Below are positions 9,103 to 17,854 of a stretch of DNA of 64,000 bases, in pieces. The DNA comes from Mucilaginibacter saanensis. Its GTDB lineage: Bacteria; Bacteroidota; Bacteroidia; Sphingobacteriales; Sphingobacteriaceae. Every line of letters begins with the position of its first letter. Position 1 is the stretch's first letter. The DNA lies in assembly GCF_014200575.1 (NCBI RefSeq), contig NZ_JACHBZ010000002.1, positions 682,001 through 746,000 of the forward strand, read 5' to 3'. The position numbers were made by a program, and so were the translations under genes. The notes under the pieces were generated by a model. It saw only the letters and a program-made list of their open reading frames with translations. It searched no databases and was not told the origin of the DNA.

Positions 9103-11493
9103 ATGTTGAAGAACTATTTTAAAATAGCCTGGAGAAATCTGATCAAACACAAAGTTTTTTCATTGTTAAATGTTTGCGGCCTCGCTATCGGAGTGGCAAC
9201 TTTTTGGCTCATATCCTTATATGTTACGGATGAATGGAGCTATGACCGTTACAACGATAAAGCTGACAGGATATTCCGTGTAGTGCAACATGCTGATTGG
9301 AACGGTGGTAAGTCAAACATAGCGGTAACATCCGCGCCATTTGCGCCTGCTTTAAAGAATGATTATCCCGAGGTTGAAAATGCCATCCGTATTGATGCGG
9401 AGGGCGGTGGCAAGATTACCTACGGCGATAAACAAATGAACGAGGGCGATATGTATTTTACCGATAACGCCATATTTAATGTATTTAGCTATCATTTTTT
9501 ATATGGTGTAGCTCGTTCTGCCTTAGTAAAACCACAATCGGTAGTGTTAACCAAAACCCTGGCCCAAAAACTTTTTGGCGAAGCTGCAAAAGCACTGGAC
9601 AAAACTATACTGATAGAAAATAATCCCAATACCATAACCGGCGTTATTGACGATGTTCCGGTAAACTCGCATTTTACCTTTGCCGCGCTGCGATCATTCC
9701 CTGCAAATTATACAGCGCCATGGGGCAATTCCAACCTATACACCTATTTACTATTAAAGAATCATGACGATTACAAGCACATAGAAGCCGGCTCCGGTGC
9801 GTTTTTCAATAAATACCTGAAGGGTGATAAAGGCCCCATGCATTATCAATTGGAGCTGCAGCCATTAACTTCTATCCATCTCAATTCCAATTTAGATTAT
9901 GAATTAGGTGCCAATGGAAATATCACTTATGTATATGTGTTTGGTGGTGTTGCTTTACTGATATTGGCCATAGCAGTTATTAATTATGTAAACTTAACTA
10001 CTGCGCGGTCATCTGTCAGGGTTAAGGAAATAGGAGTACGCAAGGTAATTGGTTCCAGTAAAAAGCAATTGATGAGCATGTTTTTTGCTGAATCTGTTTT
10101 GCTTACTATGATAGCCACGCTGGCAGCCGGGGTATTAATTCAATTTGCACTGCCTTATTTTAATCAGCTATCTGGCAAAAGCCTGGTATTAATGCAGTTT
10201 GGGTTAACTAAAACTGTTGTTGCGTTTATTGTGTTTGCTTTAGTTACCGGTATTTTAAGTGGTTTATATCCGGCTTTATTGCTCTCTGGTTTCAGCACTA
10301 TTTCTGCTATGAAAGGGCAGGTAGGTAACCAGGTTTCAACTGTATTGTTCCGGAAATCATTAGTGGTATTTCAATTTATAGTCACTATTGTGATGATAGC
10401 AGGATCGTGCATTATATATCAGCAGTTACATTACGTAATGAATAAGGATTTGGGCTTTAATAAAGCCCAGGTACTCACTTTTCATATCCGTGATAAATCT
10501 GCGCGGACTAAAATTGCAGCAATAAAAAGTCAGCTGATGCAAAATCCGGCCATTGAAAGTGTTGGTATTGCAGGTAACCCAATAGGAGATAACTATATAG
10601 GATCGGGAAACTTTAATGTTGGGGCCGATGGTAAGGTTAATTCCGAATCAAAAATTGTAGAAACCCTGGTAATTGATGAAGATTTTATACCTACGCTACA
10701 AATTAAACTGGCACAGGGGCGTAATTTTTCGGCTGCTATGGCAACAGATCAAAAGCAGGCAGTTATGGTGAACCAAACCCTTGTAAACGAATTGGGATGG
10801 AAAAAACCAGTAGGCCGCATGGTACATACAGGTGTTGATGAGCAGGGAAATGTTATTACACAGAAAATAATAGGGGTGGTAATGGATTTTAATACCTATT
10901 CCTTGCAACACAAAGTGGCACCCATGGTACTGCAAATGCCTGCAGAGGCCAATGACGAGGATAATTTATATGTACGTATGGGCAAAAATAACATACCGGC
11001 CACGCTCAGCTACATCAGCAAAGTATACAGCCGCTTTGATACGGAGAACAAGGCGGAATTTAGGTTTTTGGATCAGAACTTTGCCAACCAATATCAATCC
11101 GAACAAAAACAGGGAAGCATCCTGTTCATATTTACGTTGCTGGCTATTTGTATAGCGTGTTTGGGGCTGTTTGGCTTGGTAACCTTTACTGCCGAGCAGC
11201 GTGTTAAGGAAATTGGCATCAGGAAGGTTTTAGGCGCGAGTGTAACCAATATTGTAACCCTGTTGTCTAAAGATTTAATGAAGCTGGTGCTGGTAGCTAC
11301 CGTTATAGCCTCGCCGGTGGCTTGGTTTGGTATGCATAAATGGCTGCAAAGCTTTGCTTACCGGGTTAACATACACTGGTGGTTTTTTGCCGTAGCAGGG
11401 GCTGCAGCTGTTTTAATTGCATTTATAACCGTAAGCACACAATCAGTAAAGGCGGCAACGGCAAACCCGGCCAAAAGCTTAAAGAGTGAATAA
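9103..11493 (+). CDS. FtsX-like ABC transporter permease 4 (double FtsX, 796 aa)
   Basis: This gene starts 38 bp after the TTGGTAT box of promoter copy A, so it probably leads a new transcription unit. It begins MLKNYF rather than MIKNY. It has TM1 near residues 20-43, coupling motifs [13 protein letters not shown] and RVKEIGIRKVLGA and the tail NPAKSLKSE. The N-terminal half carries DEWSYDRYNDKADRIFRV, the usual start of the first periplasmic domain in this family. It is not obviously paired with another member in the window; the RVKEIG motif is closest to permease 6. Confidence 0.93.
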   Translation: MLKNYFKIAWRNLIKHKVFSLLNVCGLAIGVATFWLISLYVTDEWSYDRYNDKADRIFRVVQHADWNGGKSNIAVTSAPFAPALKNDYPEVENAIRIDAEGGGKITYGDKQMNEGDMYFTDNAIFNVFSYHFLYGVARSALVKPQSVVLTKTLAQKLFGEAAKALDKTILIENNPNTITGVIDDVPVNSHFTFAALRSFPANYTAPWGNSNLYTYLLLKNHDDYKHIEAGSGAFFNKYLKGDKGPMHYQLELQPLTSIHLNSNLDYELGANGNITYVYVFGGVALLILAIAVINYVNLTTARSSVRVKEIGVRKVIGSSKKQLMSMFFAESVLLTMIATLAAGVLIQFALPYFNQLSGKSLVLMQFGLTKTVVAFIVFALVTGILSGLYPALLLSGFSTISAMKGQVGNQVSTVLFRKSLVVFQFIVTIVMIAGSCIIYQQLHYVMNKDLGFNKAQVLTFHIRDKSARTKIAAIKSQLMQNPAIESVGIAGNPIGDNYIGSGNFNVGADGKVNSESKIVETLVIDEDFIPTLQIKLAQGRNFSAAMATDQKQAVMVNQTLVNELGWKKPVGRMVHTGVDEQGNVITQKIIGVVMDFNTYSLQHKVAPMVLQMPAEANDEDNLYVRMGKNNIPATLSYISKVYSRFDTENKAEFRFLDQNFANQYQSEQKQGSILFIFTLLAICIACLGLFGLVTFTAEQRVKEIGIRKVLGASVTNIVTLLSKDLMKLVLVATVIASPVAWFGMHKWLQSFAYRVNIHWWFFAVAGAAAVLIAFITVSTQSVKAATANPAKSLKSE

Positions 11494-11542
11494 TGAATCT
11501 GGAATAATAAAGCCTCAAATTAATTTTTAGATTTTAAAGATC

Positions 11543-13966
11543 ATGATAAAAAATTACATCAAAATAGCCTTCCGCAGTCTGCGTAAAAATACCGGCTTCA
11601 CGGTTATAAATATTTTAGGCCTGTCAATTGGCTTAGCCACCTGTTTACTAATTGTGTTTTACGTAGCTGATGAATTGAGTTATGATCAATTTAATAAAAA
11701 GGCTGACCGCATAGTAAGAGCAAATTTTGAAATAAAATTTGGCGGTAATAACTCTACTTACGCGCAAACCATGGCCCCTTTGGCACAGGTTTTAGAAACT
11801 GAATTTCCTGAAGTTGAAACCACCGTACGCTTAAAATCAAGGGGAGGGGTACATGTAAAAAAGGATAACCAAAATATTCAGGAAGATATGATGGTATACA
11901 GCGATCCTGGCTTGTTTGATGTTTTTACCTTACCGATGATTGATGGAAACGCATCAACAGCGTTGGTTGAACCCAATAGCGTAGTAATTACCGAAACTAT
12001 AGCCAAAAAGTATTTTAATAGCGTTAACGTTGTTGGCAAAACACTGGTGCTTAATGATAACGAGAATTATAAGGTTACCGGGGTTATCAAGGATATTCCA
12101 AAACAGTCGCATTTTAATTACGATTTTTTTCTGTCGATGTCTTCGCTTGAAGAAAGTAAGGAAACCACCTGGTTAAGCAACAATTTTAATACCTATATTT
12201 TATTAAAACCTGGTGCCGACTATAAAAAGTTAAACGCAAAGCTTCCGGCGTTAATGCGCAAGCATATGAATGTGGAATTGCAAAGTATAGTGCATTTAAC
12301 CATGGATGAATTTGAAAAAGCGGGCAATTACTTCCGGATGAATTTAACGCCGCTTACTGATATTCACCTGTATTCAAACCGGGTAGGCGAATTGGGGCGT
12401 AACGGCAGTATACTATACGTATACATATTTTCTGCCATAGCCATATTTATCCTGTTGATAGCCTGCGTTAACTTTATGAATCTTTCAACAGCCCGTTCAT
12501 CAAACCGGGCCCGGGAAGTTGGCGTGCGCAAAGTATTAGGATCACCACGTAGTTCATTGATAGCTCAATTTTTAATTGAGTCGATCCTGCTAACATTTGT
12601 ATCTACGCTCATTGCAGTGATACTGGCCTGGGTAATGTTGCCTTTGTTTAATCAAATATCAAACAAAGAGCTGGCTATAACATTACAATCGTTACGGTGG
12701 TTATTGCCGGCAATCATCATTATTACTTTATTTATCGGATGTTTGGCCGGTTTTTATCCGGCATTTTTTCTATCGGCATTTCAGCCTGTTGATGTGCTTA
12801 AAGGAAAGCTGTCAGCCGGCTTTAAAGGTGGGATGCTTAGGAGTTTTTTGGTTGTTTTTCAGTTTTCTATCTCCATTATACTCATTATAGGTACATTAAT
12901 CATTTATAATCAACTTAATTACATTCAGCATAAAAACCTGGGGTATGATCGTAACCAGGTACTTATTGTAAAAAATACAGCTGCACTCGGTAGCCAGGCA
13001 AAGGTTTTTAAACAAGAAATAAAACAGTTACCCGGCGTTGATAACGCTACAATGACCGGTTATTTACCCACTGCCGGCTACAGAAATACCAGTTCATTGT
13101 TTCAGGATCCTACGTTAGATCAAAAACGTGCAATATTACCACAGGTATGGTCGGTTGATGAAGGCTATTTAAACACGTTGGGGATAAAAATTGTAACTGG
13201 TCGTAATTTTTCGGAGCAGCTTCATACAGATTCATCATCGGTGATCATCAATGAAACCGCTGCACGGCTATTAGGTCTTAAGCAGCCGTTAAATAAACCG
13301 CTTTATCGCCCTATGGATAATGCCGGGAAGATTATCAAAAAATTCACCATTGTTGGCGTAATTAAGGATTTTCATTTTAGTTCCCTGCGTGATAATATTT
13401 CGCCGGTTACTTTGTTTTTGGAAGACGATTATGGCGCCTTAAGTATTAGGGTACATACTAAAAATATAACTTCGTTACTGGCTCAGGTAGCGGATAAATG
13501 GAAATCACTGGCGCCCAACCAGCAATTTGCATACTCATTTATGGATCAGGATTTTGAGGCTACCTACCGTTCAGAACAGCGTACCGGAAGACTATTTTTA
13601 ATATTCACCACTTTAGCTATAGCCATTGCCTGCTTAGGCCTGTTTGGCTTAGCCGCCTATGCGGCCGAGCAACGTACCAAAGAAATTGGTATCCGCAAGG
13701 TACTTGGGGCCAATGTATCCATTATAGTGGCTATGCTTTCAAAAGATTTTATCAAGCTGGTTTTCATAGCCATATTAATTTCGTCGCCGCTGGCATGGTT
13801 CTTTATGAACAAGTGGTTGCAGGGTTTTGCATACCGGATAAACTTTCAGTGGTGGGTTATTGTATTGGCCGGGGCCGTGGCAATTTTTATAGCATTTGTG
13901 ACTATCAGCTTTCAATCTATCAAATCGGCAATAGCCAATCCGGTAAAAAGTTTAAAAAGTGAATAG
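11543..13966 (+). CDS. FtsX-like ABC transporter permease 5 (double FtsX, 807 aa)
   Basis: This is a close paralogue of permease 1. Both share the MIKNYIK start, the KQSHFN[FY]DFFLSM segment, coupling motif RAREVGVRKVLGS, QPxDVLKGKLS[TA]GFKGG in the central region and RTKEIGIRKVLGAN in the second half. The tail is NPVKSLKSE. It lies 49 bp after permease 4 and probably shares its transcript. The duplicates 1 and 5 are separated by three other permeases, so copying was not simply side by side, or it was followed by rearrangement. Confidence 0.93.
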   Translation: MIKNYIKIAFRSLRKNTGFTVINILGLSIGLATCLLIVFYVADELSYDQFNKKADRIVRANFEIKFGGNNSTYAQTMAPLAQVLETEFPEVETTVRLKSRGGVHVKKDNQNIQEDMMVYSDPGLFDVFTLPMIDGNASTALVEPNSVVITETIAKKYFNSVNVVGKTLVLNDNENYKVTGVIKDIPKQSHFNYDFFLSMSSLEESKETTWLSNNFNTYILLKPGADYKKLNAKLPALMRKHMNVELQSIVHLTMDEFEKAGNYFRMNLTPLTDIHLYSNRVGELGRNGSILYVYIFSAIAIFILLIACVNFMNLSTARSSNRAREVGVRKVLGSPRSSLIAQFLIESILLTFVSTLIAVILAWVMLPLFNQISNKELAITLQSLRWLLPAIIIITLFIGCLAGFYPAFFLSAFQPVDVLKGKLSAGFKGGMLRSFLVVFQFSISIILIIGTLIIYNQLNYIQHKNLGYDRNQVLIVKNTAALGSQAKVFKQEIKQLPGVDNATMTGYLPTAGYRNTSSLFQDPTLDQKRAILPQVWSVDEGYLNTLGIKIVTGRNFSEQLHTDSSSVIINETAARLLGLKQPLNKPLYRPMDNAGKIIKKFTIVGVIKDFHFSSLRDNISPVTLFLEDDYGALSIRVHTKNITSLLAQVADKWKSLAPNQQFAYSFMDQDFEATYRSEQRTGRLFLIFTTLAIAIACLGLFGLAAYAAEQRTKEIGIRKVLGANVSIIVAMLSKDFIKLVFIAILISSPLAWFFMNKWLQGFAYRINFQWWVIVLAGAVAIFIAFVTISFQSIKSAIANPVKSLKSE

Positions 13967-14078
13967 GTATTAATAACATGCTATAGGATACTCAATGACT
14001 TATCAATTATATTTTTTTAAATCGGTGCAACTTAATGGAATCAGATAGGGTCTTATATACAAATCAAACTTACAGATC

Positions 14079-15113
14079 ATGAAAAATTATTTACTGTTGT
14101 TATTTATTGCTTGTCAAAGCTATACTGTTTTAGCGCAAAGCGACAATCAGCAGCCATATATGACAAAGTCATTGTCGGGAGCGGCTATAAAAGAGGTATT
14201 TGTTAAAACATCAGGCGGCAGCATCACGGTTAGCGGTGCAGGTAACGGAGCTCCCAGGGTTGAAGTTTATATAAACGGTAATAACGGTAACAAAACATTG
14301 TCTAAGGATGAAATTGCAAAACGACTTGAAAACTATATATTAGATGTAGCTGTAAATGGTTCAGAAGTGCATGCTATTGCCAAAAACAAAGGCAGCGGTG
14401 TTTTTAACTGGAACAATTCATTAAATATTTCATTCAAGGTTTTTGTAACCAAACAAGTAGGTACTAACTTAAATACCAGCGGCGGTAGCATTCGTCTGGA
14501 TAATTTAGTTGGTAAACAGGATTTTGAAACCAGCGGCGGCAGTCTTAATATTGACCAGGTTACTGGTGCAATACATGGCCGTACCTCGGGCGGTAGTATT
14601 CATGTAAGTAATTCTGGGCAGGATATTGATTTGCAAACCAGTGGCGGCAGCATCAATGCTGCTAATTGCCAGGGACAAATGAAACTGGAAACATCAGGTG
14701 GTTCATTGCACCTGGAAGCTTTAAAGGGTACCATTAACGCTACTACCAGTGGTGGCAGTATACAAGCCAGCAATATTAGCGGTGAATTGGTAACCGGTAC
14801 CTCAGGCGGCAGCATCAATCTTTCACAATTGTCATGTGCCCTTGATGCCTCTACCAGTGCCGGTAGTTTCCATGCCCAATTTAACAGCATAGGCAAGTAT
14901 GTTAAAATTGATGTAAGTTCAGGCAATGTCGAATTACAACTCCCGGCAAAACAAGGTGTTGACCTGAACATTAAGGGCGACAAAATAAATTCAGACTTTG
15001 CTGGTAATTTTAAAGGTAATATTGAAAAGGAAAAAGTACAGGGTAAACTTAATGGTGGCGGCGCTTTGGTTGAAGTAAGGGGTAACGGACGTGTTAACCT
15101 GAGCCTGAACTAA
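14079..15113 (+). CDS. Secreted TSGGS-repeat beta-solenoid protein, DUF4097-like
   Basis: This 344-residue protein has an N-terminal signal peptide (MKNYLLLLFIACQSYTVLAQ). The body is a repeat: TSGGS[IL] or close variants occur about nine times, most spaced 18-20 residues apart, the last being TSAGSF. Each is followed by a short hydrophobic strand, the pattern of a parallel beta-helix as in DUF4097/adhesin-like proteins. The end has FKGNIEKEKVQGKLNGGG-like sequence typical of this family. It follows permease 5 by 112 bp and precedes a strong terminator, so it probably closes the second permease unit. The solenoid fold is well supported. A surface or periplasmic role linked to the exporter is a guess from position. 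Confidence 0.8.
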   Translation: MKNYLLLLFIACQSYTVLAQSDNQQPYMTKSLSGAAIKEVFVKTSGGSITVSGAGNGAPRVEVYINGNNGNKTLSKDEIAKRLENYILDVAVNGSEVHAIAKNKGSGVFNWNNSLNISFKVFVTKQVGTNLNTSGGSIRLDNLVGKQDFETSGGSLNIDQVTGAIHGRTSGGSIHVSNSGQDIDLQTSGGSINAANCQGQMKLETSGGSLHLEALKGTINATTSGGSIQASNISGELVTGTSGGSINLSQLSCALDASTSAGSFHAQFNSIGKYVKIDVSSGNVELQLPAKQGVDLNIKGDKINSDFAGNFKGNIEKEKVQGKLNGGGALVEVRGNGRVNLSLN

Positions 15114-15132
15114 AACTTGTTAACTGATATAT

Positions 15133-15174
15133 AAAAGGGAGGCCTGTTGTTAATTTAACAGGCCTCCCTTTTTT
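15133..15174 (+). terminator. Strong intrinsic terminator after the solenoid gene
   Basis: A perfect 16-bp stem, left arm 15133-15148 (AAAAGGGAGGCCTGTT) and right arm 15057+100-15172, i.e. 15157-15172, has an 8-nt loop and ends in a run of T to 15174. The A-rich left foot and T-rich right foot would let it act in both directions. Promoter copy B begins 10 bases later. Confidence 0.92.
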
Positions 15175-15183
15175 GTTTGGAAC

Positions 15184-15290
15184 TGTATCGTAACCGTACA
15201 CACAGTGTTACGTCTGCGAACAGTTATATAAAATGATTGATTTTAAGTTATTGATTTATAGTTATTTGTGTAATTGGTATGCCTTTTAGA
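15184..15290 (+). promoter_or_regulatory. Conserved two-part promoter, copy B
   Basis: The upstream block starts TGTATCGTAACCGTACACAC at 15184 and continues TGTTACGTCTGCGAACAG, which contains an imperfect dyad (GTTACG/CGAAC). The box TTGGTATGCCTTTTAG has its GG at 15276-15277, 92 bp from the block start and 44 bp before the ATG at 15320. It lies directly behind the terminator at 15133-15174, so it should start an independent unit. Its match to copies C and D is strongest in TGTATC-TAACCGTAC and TGTTAC-GCGAACA. Confidence 0.72.
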
Positions 15291-15307
15291 GTTTAGTTTC
15301 CGGAATT
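15286..15307 (+). repeat. TTAGAGTTTAGTxTTTAGAA pre-start motif, copy 2
   Basis: TTAGAGTTTAGTTTCCGGAA, 13 bases before the ATG at 15320, matches the motif before permeases 2 and 7. Here it sits where transcription would begin if the TTGGTAT box is the promoter. Confidence 0.45.
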
Positions 15308-15319
15308 AAATATTAAATC

Positions 15320-17728
15320 ATGATAAGGAATTATTTACGGAGTGCCATGCGCAATGTTATCAGGCACAAATTTATTTCATTCATCAATATTTTTGGTTTA
15401 ACCATAGGTTTAACCTGCTGCATGCTTATCCTGGTATATATTGTAAATGAATTAAGCTATGATAAGTTTAACGCTAATGCCAAAAATATTTATCGTGTAA
15501 CCCGCAGTTTTAATACACCGGACGGGGTAGAGACACTTCATCTTGGAGCAGTGGCGCCACCAGTTGGGCCTTTGTTAAAGAATGAGTTTCCGGATATTAA
15601 AAAAGTTACCCGTATACTGACAAATGGGAGTGCTGTTATTCGCTATAAGGAAAAGCTACTGACCGAGGAAAATTCTTATTTTGCTGATGAGAACTTCTTT
15701 GATTTTTTCAGTGTAAAGACGGTTAAAGGCGACCCGCATACTGCCTTGTCAGATCCGTTTTGTGTAATGATGACTGCGGATATGGCCCGCAAATATTTTG
15801 GTGATGAAGATCCTATAAATAAAGAGATCAGGATAGATAACAAATTTAATTTTAAGGTTACCGGCGTATATGAACCATTTCCTTCTAATGCGCAATTGCA
15901 CCCGCAGATGCTATTGTCATTTAATACCTTGAAGGATAGCACAACATACGGTGCAAAACAGTTAGAAACCAACTGGAGTAATAATGCATTCTTTACCTAT
16001 TTACTGATGCCCAAAGGGTATAATATGGATCATATTTCTTCATTATTTCCTGCATTTTTAGATAAATATGCAGGGCAACATGAGTCGAAAAACAGCAAAC
16101 TATATATCCAGAAGTTTTTAGATATTCACCTGCATTCTCATCTTGACGATGAGTTAGAACAAAACGGCGATATTAAAAGGGTTTATATATTTTCGGCTAT
16201 CGCGTTGTTTATTTTGTTGATCGCCTGTATTAACTATATGAATCTTTCAACCGCCCGGTCAACCATTAGGGCTAAGGAAATAGGTATCAGGAAAGTGATT
16301 GGCGCGCAACAAAAGGAAATAATTGTACAGTTTTTAAGCGAATCGGTATTAATAACTTGTTTCTCGCTGATGTTGGCACTGGGGCTCACCCGGTTGCTGA
16401 TTCCATTGGTTAATAAATTCTCCGAACTTAATCTGTCTTTTAATAGCTTATATCAGCCACAAATTTTGTTAGCAGTAATTGCGCTGCCGTTTGTAGTTGG
16501 ACTTATCAGCGGAATTTATCCGGCGATTTTTATGTCTTCGTTTAAACCTGTTAAAGTTTTAAAAGGTGTATTAAAAGTGGGATCAGGTGGTATTTCCTTT
16601 CGCAAGGTACTGGTGGTATTACAGTTTTCAATTTCAATTATCCTAATCATAGCTACTACTATTGTATTTCAGCAATTGCGTTATATACAGCATAAGTCAC
16701 TTGGTTTTGATAAAGATCATATAATAACGACCATTAACCCATTTTCCAATACTGAGTTTGAGACATTTAAAAATGAAGTAACAAAAAATACCGACGTAAA
16801 AGAACTGGGACGTTCATCACGTATCCCATCAGGGCGTTTACTTGATAATAATGGAATATCTGTTTTTAAGGGAAACGCATCGCAACAAATAAATGCTGAT
16901 GTGAAATGCATAAATACCGATTATGGCTTTATCCCAACTTATGGTTTGAAAATGGCAGCTGGTCGCAATTTTTCGCGCGATTTTAGTACCGATAGCAATA
17001 ATTATGTAATAAATGTGGCAACAGTTAAGGTATTGGGCTGGAAGAACCCTGAAGACGCAATAGGTAAAGATCTGAGTTATGGAGGTGTAAGGGGAAAAGT
17101 TATCGGTGTGGTGAATGATTTTCATTTCGAGTCGCTTCATCAAAATATCATCCCTTTATTATTGCAGATGCCCTCGTTTGCCAATAACAATTATCATAGG
17201 CTCTCTATTAAAATAAGCGGCAATAACATTAAGACAGCAATAAACACCATTGAGGAAGCCTGGCACAAAGCTAAGCCCGAAAAGCCTTTTGGATATGCTT
17301 TTTTAGATGAGCGCTTTCAGAAATTATATGACAGCGAGCAGCAGCAGGGTAGTTTGTTTACTATTTTTTCCTTTATTGCCATATTTATAGCTTGTTTGGG
17401 GCTGTTTGGTCTATCGGCGTTCACCATTACCCAGCGGGTTAAGGAAATAGGTGTGCGTAAGGTACTTGGCGCAAGCATCCCGCAGATTGTTATCGAACTG
17501 TCCAAAGACTTTTTGAAGCTCGTAATTGTAGCATCGATAATCGCCTTGCCAATAGCCTGGTATTCTATGAGTAAATGGCTGCTTGATTTTGCCTTCCGTA
17601 TCAGCATACAGTGGTGGGTTTTTGTTATGGCAGGTGTTATAGCTGTGGTGATCGCTTTTGCAACCATCGGTTTTCAATCTGTTAAGGCAGCAATGGCCAA
17701 TCCGGTGAAGAGTTTACGGAGCGAGTAG
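15320..17728 (+). CDS. FtsX-like ABC transporter permease 6 (double FtsX, 802 aa)
   Basis: This is the first gene of the unit driven by promoter copy B. It begins MIRNYLRSAMRNVIRHK and has TM1 around residues 20-43. Coupling motifs are RAKEIGIRKVIGA and [13 protein letters not shown], and the tail is NPVKSLRSE. The second FtsX half reads SAFTITQRVKEIG where most relatives have AAYxAEQR, so the loop before the coupling helix differs. The first periplasmic domain holds the family pattern DMARKYFGDEDPINKEIRI. It ends just before the nine-copy 7-bp repeat array. Confidence 0.93.
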   Translation: MIRNYLRSAMRNVIRHKFISFINIFGLTIGLTCCMLILVYIVNELSYDKFNANAKNIYRVTRSFNTPDGVETLHLGAVAPPVGPLLKNEFPDIKKVTRILTNGSAVIRYKEKLLTEENSYFADENFFDFFSVKTVKGDPHTALSDPFCVMMTADMARKYFGDEDPINKEIRIDNKFNFKVTGVYEPFPSNAQLHPQMLLSFNTLKDSTTYGAKQLETNWSNNAFFTYLLMPKGYNMDHISSLFPAFLDKYAGQHESKNSKLYIQKFLDIHLHSHLDDELEQNGDIKRVYIFSAIALFILLIACINYMNLSTARSTIRAKEIGIRKVIGAQQKEIIVQFLSESVLITCFSLMLALGLTRLLIPLVNKFSELNLSFNSLYQPQILLAVIALPFVVGLISGIYPAIFMSSFKPVKVLKGVLKVGSGGISFRKVLVVLQFSISIILIIATTIVFQQLRYIQHKSLGFDKDHIITTINPFSNTEFETFKNEVTKNTDVKELGRSSRIPSGRLLDNNGISVFKGNASQQINADVKCINTDYGFIPTYGLKMAAGRNFSRDFSTDSNNYVINVATVKVLGWKNPEDAIGKDLSYGGVRGKVIGVVNDFHFESLHQNIIPLLLQMPSFANNNYHRLSIKISGNNIKTAINTIEEAWHKAKPEKPFGYAFLDERFQKLYDSEQQQGSLFTIFSFIAIFIACLGLFGLSAFTITQRVKEIGVRKVLGASIPQIVIELSKDFLKLVIVASIIALPIAWYSMSKWLLDFAFRISIQWWVFVMAGVIAVVIAFATIGFQSVKAAMANPVKSLRSE

Positions 17729-17730
17729 AG

Positions 17731-17793
17731 GTGAGAGGTGAGAGGTGAGAGGTGAGAGGTGAGAGGTGAGTGGTGAGTGGTGAGTGGTGAGTG
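17731..17793 (+). repeat. Tandem repeat, 9 x 7 bp (5 GTGAGAG + 4 GTGAGTG)
   Basis: Nine uninterrupted 7-bp units start two bases after the stop codon of permease 6. The first five read GTGAGAG and the last four GTGAGTG, a clean switch suggesting separate expansions from two founder units. The period matches the GTGAATG array at 3991-4018, and the 3' flanks of both arrays are alike. Copy number probably varies between strains. Confidence 0.95.
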
Positions 17794-17816
17794 GTTTAGG
17801 AAAATAGCTAAACAAA

Positions 17817-17846
17817 TTAGAGCTTAGTTTTTAGAACTTAGAATTT
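17817..17846 (+). repeat. TTAGAGTTTAGTxTTTAGAA pre-start motif, copy 3
   Basis: TTAGAGCTTAGTTTTTAGAA is followed by a second TTAGAATTTT, 8 bases ahead of the ATG at 17855. Together with the upstream AAACAAA it mirrors the region before permease 2, including the neighbouring 7-bp repeats. Confidence 0.5.
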
Positions 17847-17854
17847 TAAGTACC

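Noticed and set aside
14600-14983. Minus-strand frame inside the solenoid gene
   Set aside because: A shadow of the TSGGS repeat; no start context or homology, and the + strand has a signal peptide and regular repeats.
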